Positions 14,426 through 19,571 of a DNA stretch of 19,571 bases are shown here, in pieces. Every line of letters starts with the position of its first letter. Position 1 is the first letter of the stretch. The position numbers were made by a program, and so were the translations under genes. Below the pieces are notes generated by a model. It ran no database searches. It was not told the origin of the DNA and was given only the letters and a program-made list of their open reading frames with translations. The DNA comes from Acidobacteriota bacterium (GTDB lineage: Bacteria > Acidobacteriota > Terriglobia > Acidiferrales > UBA7541), in assembly GCA_003131985.1 (NCBI GenBank), contig PKWH01000047.1:6307-25877 (forward strand). Reading direction: 5' to 3'.

Positions 14426-15037
14426 ATGATGGAAAATCAAATGGAATTGCCAGACGCGCCACAGGCGGTTCAAGGAAATTTTTGCAGCTCCGAGGCCTGC
14501 GGTGAACCGGCGGTTGCAGAGTTCGACGCCCGGCGCCTTTGCATGGAGCATTTTCTGGTTGTCTGCTTCCAGGAACTTGAAGCGCGAAATGAAAGGTTGA
14601 AAAGTAATGCCGATCCCGAAACTGACTCCTTGAGAAAATTTTTGAACGCCAGCGTGGAACAGGTTCAAAAGCTCTCTGAGTGCGACCGATTCACCGATTC
14701 GCAAACGAAAAGCCAACTCCTCGAGTTTCTTCTTCGCGCTTCCCAACTGAGCAAGCGCTTGCGGCGCAGCCCGCGGCTTTCTTCAACCGTACCTGTGTGG
14801 CTGCGGCGCGAAGATCCCAGCCGCACGTGGGAAGAAGAAACCTGGACAGTTACCGTTAGCCGGCACGGCGCGGGGCTCGTGTGCCGCCACCCGGTCGAAG
14901 CGGGCGGAACGGTGGTGCTTTGCCGAAGAGACAAAGGGAGCCGGGTCCAAGCACGAGTGGTTTACTGCCGGTACGATGGCGATGGCCGAAGACAAATCGG
15001 CGTCGAGCTTCTAGACCGTGACGATTTCTGGGACTAA
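14426..15037 (+). CDS. Zinc-finger-like/PilZ-domain protein
   Basis: 203 residues. The N-terminus carries C20-x4-C25-x13-C39-x2-H42 (FCSSEACGEP to LCMEHF), a plausible single-zinc knuckle. A helical segment (45-112) leads to a C-terminal PilZ-like domain: RRSPR (113-117), TVSRHGAGL (143-151, matching xxSxxGxGL) and IGVELLD near the end. As in the upstream gene, Thr143 replaces the usual Asp/Asn of the c-di-GMP motif. The likely role is c-di-GMP-linked or structural signalling in the cytoplasm; the partner is unknown. ATG codons at 14426 and 14429 are both possible; AAGG at 14419-14422 is better spaced for 14429. It lies 28 bases after the coiled-coil PilZ gene, so an operon is likely. Confidence 0.78.
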   Translation: MMENQMELPDAPQAVQGNFCSSEACGEPAVAEFDARRLCMEHFLVVCFQELEARNERLKSNADPETDSLRKFLNASVEQVQKLSECDRFTDSQTKSQLLEFLLRASQLSKRLRRSPRLSSTVPVWLRREDPSRTWEEETWTVTVSRHGAGLVCRHPVEAGGTVVLCRRDKGSRVQARVVYCRYDGDGRRQIGVELLDRDDFWD

Positions 15038-15158
15038 CCTCAGCATTTAACCGCCGTATACGTCCGCGATAAACACAATCCAAGCCCGTAGTTCGCATCC
15101 TACAGAGAAAATTATTTGAGGTTGTACAGAAGGGCTAAAAAGCCAAGGCGTGAAGTTT

Positions 15159-15245
15159 TGGTGCGGCTGAGTGGATTCGAACCACCACGGTCTTGCGACC
15201 GCCAGCCCCTCAAGCTGGTGCGTCTGCCAATTCCGCCACAGCCGC
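15159..15245 (-). tRNA. tRNA-Leu (anticodon GAG)
   Basis: 87 bases including an encoded 3' CCA (15159-15161). The acceptor stem pairs GCGGCTG (15239-15245, reverse strand) with CAGCCGC (15163-15169), and the discriminator base is A. The anticodon arm CCAGC/GCTGG encloses loop TTGAGGG, giving anticodon GAG, which reads CUC and CUU. A long variable arm (CGGTC, GCAA loop, GACCG) marks the class II structure of tRNA-Leu, and the TTCGAAT loop is standard. It lies 74 bases below secG on the same strand and may be processed from the gap-pgk-tpiA-secG transcript; no convincing promoter of its own is seen. Confidence 0.97.
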
Positions 15246-15319
15246 ATTGGGGGCTACGTCTGAAATCTACAATACTCTAGCAGTTCTCTCCCGAAGATAG
15301 AGACTTGAATCTGTAGAAT

Positions 15320-15766
15320 TTACTTCTTCGGAGGCGCTGCGGGCTGCGCCGGCGTCTGCTCAGGCGGGGTCAACGGAATCTGGCCGCCCTTAGGAGCCGC
15401 AGGCTTGTCCGGTTTTGACGCCGGGTGTTCCGTATCTTCGATGATCGAATTAATGCCGGCTCCTTCCGAAGGAGCGCGCTTCACTGACAACGTGAGCGAG
15501 GTCATCATGAAAACGATGGCACACCAGGTAGTCGCGCGTGAAAGAAACGTCGCCGCTCCGCGCGGACCAAACGCGGTCTGACTGCCCGCTCCGCCGAAGG
15601 CCCCCGCTAAATCCGCAGCCGAGCCGCTCTGCAACATGATGACAATGACCAATATAAAACAAACGGCTACGTGCAGAGTCACGAGAATAAACGTCATGCG
15701 CCAACCTACCCAGATCAAGGCGATGGCGACTATTAGTGACAAACCCCATTTCGTCCACGATGACAT
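15320..15766 (-). CDS. secG: Protein translocase subunit SecG
   Basis: 148 residues from ATG at 15766, which has AGGAG six bases upstream. The SecG core is clear: HVAVCFILVIVIMLQSG (first helix and the conserved LQ-G), GAFGGAGSQTAFGPRGAATFL (loop) and a second helix ending SLTLSV. SecG assists SecYE by helping SecA cycle during export. Two oddities: a hydrophobic stretch (GLSLIVAIALIWVGW) before the usual N-terminus, and a ~50-residue Pro/Ala/Lys-rich tail. An internal ATG at 15697, with a GGTAGG-like site upstream, would give a standard-length N-terminus, so the start is not settled. It lies 49 bases below tpiA, a neighbourhood (tpiA-secG-tRNA-Leu) common in many bacteria. Confidence 0.93.
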   Translation of the reverse strand: MSSWTKWGLSLIVAIALIWVGWRMTFILVTLHVAVCFILVIVIMLQSGSAADLAGAFGGAGSQTAFGPRGAATFLSRATTWCAIVFMMTSLTLSVKRAPSEGAGINSIIEDTEHPASKPDKPAAPKGGQIPLTPPEQTPAQPAAPPKK

Positions 15767-15815
15767 TTCCAACTCCTAGTAAATGCGGCCGCGAATTCCG
15801 AGTGACTAGCGGCGA

Positions 15816-16568
15816 TTAAAAATTCACGATTGCGGCGAACGACTTTGCATCCAGGCTCGCACCACCGACCAGCGCGCCGTCAATCTCCTCCTGCGCCATC
15901 AACCCTTTTATGTTGTCAGGCTTGACGCTTCCGCCGTAGAGGATACGAAGTGCGGAGGCACATTCCGGCGAAAACTGCTTGGCGGCGAGTTCGCGCAAAA
16001 AGCGGTGAACAGCGGCCGCAATTTCCGGCGTCGCAGTCCGCCCCGTACCAATGGCCCAGATCGGTTCGTAAGCTAAGAGAATACGCGAGAAGTCCGCATC
16101 GGTCAACGCGTGCAAGCCGCCCTCAAACTGGCGTTTGAGCACGGCGTGGGTCAGATTTGCGTCGCGCTCGGCAGCCAATTCCCCGACGCAAATGATGGGA
16201 GTGAGACCAGCATGGAGAGCGGCGCCTAGCTTACGATTTACGGATTCGTCAGTTTCTCCGAAGTATTGCCGGCGCTCTGAATGGCCGATAATTACGCCGC
16301 GGCAGCCTGCTTCCACAAGCATGGGCATGGATATCTCCCCGGTGAAAGCGCCTTCGCGTGCCCAATGCGCGTTTTGCGCTGCAATGGCAATTGGGGTGCC
16401 GGCTGCGGCCTCTACGGCCACGGAAAGCGCAGTGAACGGAGGGGCAATGATGATGTCGCAATGCCGGGAGTGGGCGACGAGCGGTTTGAATGCGGCAAAG
16501 AACTGGCGCGTGTCCGCCTGAGTCTTGTACATCTTCCAATTGCCGGCAATGACCGGGCGGCGAGACAT
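15816..16568 (-). CDS. tpiA: Triosephosphate isomerase
   Basis: 250 residues, the usual length. It interconverts dihydroxyacetone phosphate and glyceraldehyde 3-phosphate in glycolysis and gluconeogenesis. Active-site residues are intact: Asn10 and Lys12 in AGNWKMYK, His96 in IIGHSERR, Glu168 (general base) in AYEPIWAIGTG, and the phosphate-binding ILYGGSVKP near the end. Its ATG directly follows the pgk stop (TAAATG), so translation is very probably coupled. Cytoplasmic homodimer by family. Confidence 0.98.
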   Translation of the reverse strand: MSRRPVIAGNWKMYKTQADTRQFFAAFKPLVAHSRHCDIIIAPPFTALSVAVEAAAGTPIAIAAQNAHWAREGAFTGEISMPMLVEAGCRGVIIGHSERRQYFGETDESVNRKLGAALHAGLTPIICVGELAAERDANLTHAVLKRQFEGGLHALTDADFSRILLAYEPIWAIGTGRTATPEIAAAVHRFLRELAAKQFSPECASALRILYGGSVKPDNIKGLMAQEEIDGALVGGASLDAKSFAAIVNF

Positions 16569-17783
16569 TTATTTTTCCTTCCGGCTGTCGGATTTGTTTG
16601 TAAGCGCTTCGACACCGGGGAGTTTTTTGCCGGCGAGAAATTCGAGCGAAGCGCCGCCGCCTGTCGAGATGTGCGAAATTTTTGAAGCGAGTCCGGACCG
16701 TTCGACCGCCGCGACAGAATCGCCGCCGCCAACGATCGAAGTTGCGCCTGCGGCGGACGCCGCAGCTACTGCGCGCGCGATGGCCAGAGTGCCTTGCGCG
16801 AATGCGGGTTTCTCGAACATGCCCACCGGACCATTCCATACAATCGTGCGAGCGGCGGCAATTTCCTGATTGAACAAGGCGATGGTTTTAGGGCCGATGT
16901 CGAGACCCATCAGGTTTTCCGGAGTCTGCGCGATATCCGTGACGCGTGTTGATGCCGAGTCAGGCGATTCAGCGAGAACATGATCTACAGGCAGAACGAA
17001 GCGGAATTGGCGCCGGCGCCCTTCTTCGAGAAGATCCCTCGCAAGATCAAGCTTGTCGTTTTCGACCAGGGACTTCCCTACTGGCAGCCCTTGTGACTTC
17101 AGAAAAGTGTAAGCCATGGCGCCGCCGATCAATATGGCGTCCGAGAGTTTCATCAGATTCTGCACGACTTCAATTTTGTCGGAAACTTTTGCGCCGCCGA
17201 GAATGGCAACGAACGGTCGGTCCGGGTTGGACACCGCTTTTCCGAGATAGGTGAGTTCTTTTTCCATCAGCAGGCCGGCGGCGGACTGGCGAACAAATTT
17301 CGTGATGCCGACTACAGAGGCGTGCGCGCGGTGCGAAGAACCAAATGCATCGCAAACAAAAAGCTGGTCGCACAATTGCGCGAGCTGGCGCGAAAATTCC
17401 GGGTCATTGGCCTCTTCCTGCGGATGAAACCGAACATTCTCGAGAAGCAGGACTTCTCCATCACGCAACGCTTTGCTTTTCGCTTCGGCATCAGCGCCCA
17501 CACAATCGGCAGCGAACGCGACTGGTTGGCCCAGGAGTTTGCTCAACCGCACTGCGACAGGCGCGAGAGTGTACTTCAGGTCGATTTTGCCTTTGGGGCG
17601 GCCGAGATGGGAAGCGAGGACAAGCCGCGCGCCGCGGTCGATTGCGAGGCGCAAAGTAGGAAGCGTTTCGCGGATGCGTGTATCGTCCTCTATTTCCGCT
17701 CCGTCCATTGGGACATTGAAGTCCACGCGGATGAACACGCGTTTGCCGGACATTTCAAGATCGCGGATGGATAGCTTATTCAT
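16569..17783 (-). CDS. pgk: Phosphoglycerate kinase
   Basis: 404 residues, normal for bacterial Pgk. It transfers phosphate from 1,3-bisphosphoglycerate to ADP. Signature motifs are visible: RVDFNVPMD near residue 19, SHLGRPKG (substrate-binding Arg), a Lys-rich central hinge, VWNGPVGMFE and STGGGASLEFL for nucleotide binding near the C-terminus. The last ~10 residues (NKSDSRKEK) are a charged tail beyond the usual end. The ATG at 17783 lacks a strong ribosome-binding site. It lies 45 bases below gap and abuts tpiA, as expected for a glycolytic operon. Confidence 0.98.
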   Translation of the reverse strand: MNKLSIRDLEMSGKRVFIRVDFNVPMDGAEIEDDTRIRETLPTLRLAIDRGARLVLASHLGRPKGKIDLKYTLAPVAVRLSKLLGQPVAFAADCVGADAEAKSKALRDGEVLLLENVRFHPQEEANDPEFSRQLAQLCDQLFVCDAFGSSHRAHASVVGITKFVRQSAAGLLMEKELTYLGKAVSNPDRPFVAILGGAKVSDKIEVVQNLMKLSDAILIGGAMAYTFLKSQGLPVGKSLVENDKLDLARDLLEEGRRRQFRFVLPVDHVLAESPDSASTRVTDIAQTPENLMGLDIGPKTIALFNQEIAAARTIVWNGPVGMFEKPAFAQGTLAIARAVAAASAAGATSIVGGGDSVAAVERSGLASKISHISTGGGASLEFLAGKKLPGVEALTNKSDSRKEK

Positions 17784-17828
17784 ATCGGTAGTGCTGATGA
17801 CGGCACGCGGTCTAACTTATCAGGAGAA

Positions 17829-18833
17829 CTAGAAACGCGCCGCGACAAGTTTAATCAAATCGCGGCAGCGGCTTGAGTAGCCCCACTCGTTGTCATACCA
17901 CGCGAGAATCTTGACGCAGTTCGTGCCTACCACGCGCGTGTAGCCGGAATCCACAATCGAAGAGTGCGGATTGCCGCGGAAGTCGATGGAGACCAATTCT
18001 TCTTCGGTGTATGCCAGGATGCCCTTCATCGGGCCGTCAGCCGCCTTCTTCAGTGCCGCGTTTACACTCTCCACCGTCGCGGGCTTATCCGTCATCACGG
18101 TCAAATCCACCACGCTAACGTTGGGCGTCGGCACGCGAAGCGAAAAACCGTCCAGTTTTCCTTTCAGCTCTGGAATCACCAGGTGAAGCGCTTTCGCAGC
18201 GCCGGTGGATGTGGGAATCATGGAAAGAGCTGCCGCCCGCGCTCGGCGGAGATCCGGATGCGGCAGGTCGAGAAGCTTCTGGTCATTCGTGTAAGAATGA
18301 ATGGTGGTCATCGTTCCGACGTTGATTCCGAATGTATCGTGAATTACTTTTGCAACCGGGGCGAGGCAGTTTGTGGTGCAGGAAGCGTTGGAAATAACGT
18401 GATGCTTGGCCGGATCGTAGAGTTTGTCGTTCACTCCGAGAACGAAGGTGGCGTCGGGATCGGTAGCGGGAGCGGAAATAATTACTTTTTTCACCGAGCC
18501 GCGGATGTGCTTGCGGGCGTTGGCGCCTGCGGTGAAAAGCCCTGTGGATTCGACCACGATCGATGCGCCCACGGAGTTCCAGTCAATTTCCGCGGGATCC
18601 TTCACGCGAAAAACCTTGAATGCTTTCCCGTCCACCGCGATTGTGTCTTCGGTGTGCGTGACTTTATTGGGAAGGTTGCCCAGGATCGAATCGTACTTAA
18701 GCAGATGCGCAAGCGTTTTTGAGTCGGTGATATCGTTGACCGCTACAATTTCTATGGAAGGGTCTTCCAGCGCCGCACGAAAAATATTGCGACCGATACG
18801 TCCGAAGCCGTTAATTCCAACCTTGATCGACAT
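17829..18833 (-). CDS. gap: Glyceraldehyde-3-phosphate dehydrogenase, NAD-type
   Basis: 334 residues. It oxidises glyceraldehyde 3-phosphate to 1,3-bisphosphoglycerate. NGFGRIGR (8-15) binds the dinucleotide; Asp34 in AVNDITD at the end of the second strand favours NAD over NADP. The catalytic Cys152 lies in SNASCTTNCLAP and its partner His179 in TTIHSYTNDQ; STGAAKA and WYDNEWGYS complete the family signature. The ATG at 18833 has GGGAGG close upstream. It is first in the gap-pgk-tpiA-secG operon and has a good promoter at 18902-18930. Confidence 0.98.
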   Translation of the reverse strand: MSIKVGINGFGRIGRNIFRAALEDPSIEIVAVNDITDSKTLAHLLKYDSILGNLPNKVTHTEDTIAVDGKAFKVFRVKDPAEIDWNSVGASIVVESTGLFTAGANARKHIRGSVKKVIISAPATDPDATFVLGVNDKLYDPAKHHVISNASCTTNCLAPVAKVIHDTFGINVGTMTTIHSYTNDQKLLDLPHPDLRRARAAALSMIPTSTGAAKALHLVIPELKGKLDGFSLRVPTPNVSVVDLTVMTDKPATVESVNAALKKAADGPMKGILAYTEEELVSIDFRGNPHSSIVDSGYTRVVGTNCVKILAWYDNEWGYSSRCRDLIKLVAARF

Positions 18834-18901
18834 TCGCCCTCCCGGCAGAAGCGATAGACGCGGACAACGACGGAACTATGCGCACGAATTTACCGAACGT
18901 G

Positions 18902-18930
18902 ATGCTAGGGTGCACAACGAAAAAAGTCAA
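18902..18930 (-). promoter_or_regulatory. Sigma70-type promoter of the gap-pgk-tpiA-secG operon
   Basis: On the minus strand TTGACT (18925-18930, five of six consensus bases) stands 17 bases from TAGCAT (18902-18907, four of six). Transcription should start near 18895, leaving about 60 bases of leader before the gap ATG. The -35 box begins only five bases after the stop codon of the upstream gene. Confidence 0.6.
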
Positions 18931-18935
18931 CGCGG

Positions 18936-19571
18936 TCAGTCGAATTCCTTTACACGGATTACCTTATCTCCGGTAAAGGTGACAAAAGTTGTCCGTGCGG
19001 GCGGATTGCCGTAAATCCAGTCCTCGGTTTCCGTGCCGTCCGGATCGCGCTCGCGCACCTTGTGGTCCGGTCGTCCGAGCGCCGCGAGCACCATTTCGTG
19101 GTCCATGCCCGCAATGGCTCTCTGATCTCTAATGGCGTCTTTAAACTGCGCGGGCAATGTGTCAACCCAGTTCACTGCGGCGGATTGTTCCTTGGAGAAA
19201 CTCAGGAACGCTTGCAGCGCAGTCATCACGTCGTCTGCGCTCATATCCGGCACAGGCTTGCCGTAATCCAGAATCAGCGTCCCACCGGGCCTTTGTTGCG
19301 GGCCAGAGGGAAGAGGTGAGTCCGAACCTCCGGCGCTGATCTGAACGTGCTCGCGCAGATTGAAATGTCTTTTCCCTCCGCCATTCACCTGCACGACAAT
19401 CTCTTTCGCGCGGAATTCGATGTTCGTCACTTGCACGGTTTCGCCGGCGTTTACAGCGGCGCCGTCGTGACGCAGCGCATTTCTGAGTTCTTTGTCATCT
19501 AGTTTCTGTCCGACTGGGATTCGGAAGCCTTTTCTTCCGGCCGGAATCGGCGACACGACCTTCGCAAATTC
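18936..19571 (-). CDS. Hypothetical protein with BamE/SmpA-like C-terminal segment (5' end cut by window edge)
   Basis: The frame is open to the last base of the window, so the N-terminus (and any signal peptide) is missing; 211 residues are seen. GTG at 19556 is probably an internal Val. The visible part starts with a Gly/Ile/Pro-rich region (PIPAGRKGFRIPVGQ), then a stretch with ETVQVTNIEFRAKEIVVQVNGGG, suggesting a small beta-rich domain. The C-terminus (DHEMVLAALGRPDHKV, then EDWIYGNPP and VTFTGDKVIRV) follows the pattern of SmpA/OmlA/BamE-like domains: helix with xxVxxxLGxPD, then Trp-x-Tyr-Gly and a closing beta strand. BamE proteins are periplasmic lipoproteins, but a lipobox cannot be checked here. 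I do not recognise the whole protein. It lies upstream of gap, which has its own promoter. Confidence 0.7.
   Translation of the reverse strand, partial: EFAKVVSPIPAGRKGFRIPVGQKLDDKELRNALRHDGAAVNAGETVQVTNIEFRAKEIVVQVNGGGKRHFNLREHVQISAGGSDSPLPSGPQQRPGGTLILDYGKPVPDMSADDVMTALQAFLSFSKEQSAAVNWVDTLPAQFKDAIRDQRAIAGMDHEMVLAALGRPDHKVRERDPDGTETEDWIYGNPPARTTFVTFTGDKVIRVKEFD

Noticed and set aside
15133..15144. Possible terminator hairpin GGCT-TTTT-AGCC after tRNA-Leu
   Set aside because: The stem has only four pairs and no T-run follows on the minus strand, so it does not qualify as an intrinsic terminator.
1..19571. Mobile elements, CRISPR arrays, prophage or defence islands
   Set aside because: No transposase, integrase, repeat array or phage gene is seen; gene order and content look like core chromosome.

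Overview
The window looks like an ordinary chromosomal segment of a soil-type Acidobacteriota bacterium (Koribacter/Sulfotelmatobacter-like). This is an inference from gene content, moderately high GC and the style of the lineage-specific proteins; there is no 16S rRNA gene here. I see no insertion sequence, prophage, CRISPR array or other sign of transfer. Twenty protein genes and one tRNA gene account for nearly all of the sequence.

Left part, plus strand (1-3666): the C-terminal piece of an MrfA-type DEAH helicase (DUF1998 region with a four-cysteine cluster) overlaps an MrfB-type DEDD exonuclease with TPR-like repeats. Together they match the mrfAB (yprAB) DNA-repair pair of Firmicutes. 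A signalling phosphatase joining a DksA/TraR-like zinc finger to a SpoIIE/PP2C domain follows at once and may be translationally coupled. Converging on it is a minus-strand gene for an exported HExxH metallopeptidase-like protein (3739-5151).

Middle part (5152-6918): a 337-base divergent intergenic region, then a response regulator with an HD-GYP output domain (probable c-di-GMP phosphodiesterase) and a small cysteine-rich protein. The stop codon of the small gene interlocks with that of the convergent aminotransferase gene.

Respiratory operon, minus strand (12762 down to 6915): a strong sigma70-type promoter, then ctaC (CuA subunit II), ctaD (subunit I), two tandem subunit III genes, subunit IV, a small CxxC membrane protein and a class I/II aminotransferase, all closely spaced. 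This is an aa3/caa3-like proton-pumping oxidase with intact D- and K-channel residues. Two ligands of the usual non-redox Mg site are both replaced (Asp to Gly in subunit I, Glu to Gln in subunit II).

PilZ pair, plus strand (12997-15037): a PilZ protein with a long coiled coil, then a small zinc-finger/PilZ protein. Both have the same change in the c-di-GMP-binding motif.

Glycolytic operon, minus strand (18930 down to 15159): a strong promoter, then gap, pgk, tpiA, secG and tRNA-Leu(GAG). The right edge is a truncated minus-strand gene whose C-terminus resembles the BamE/SmpA fold.
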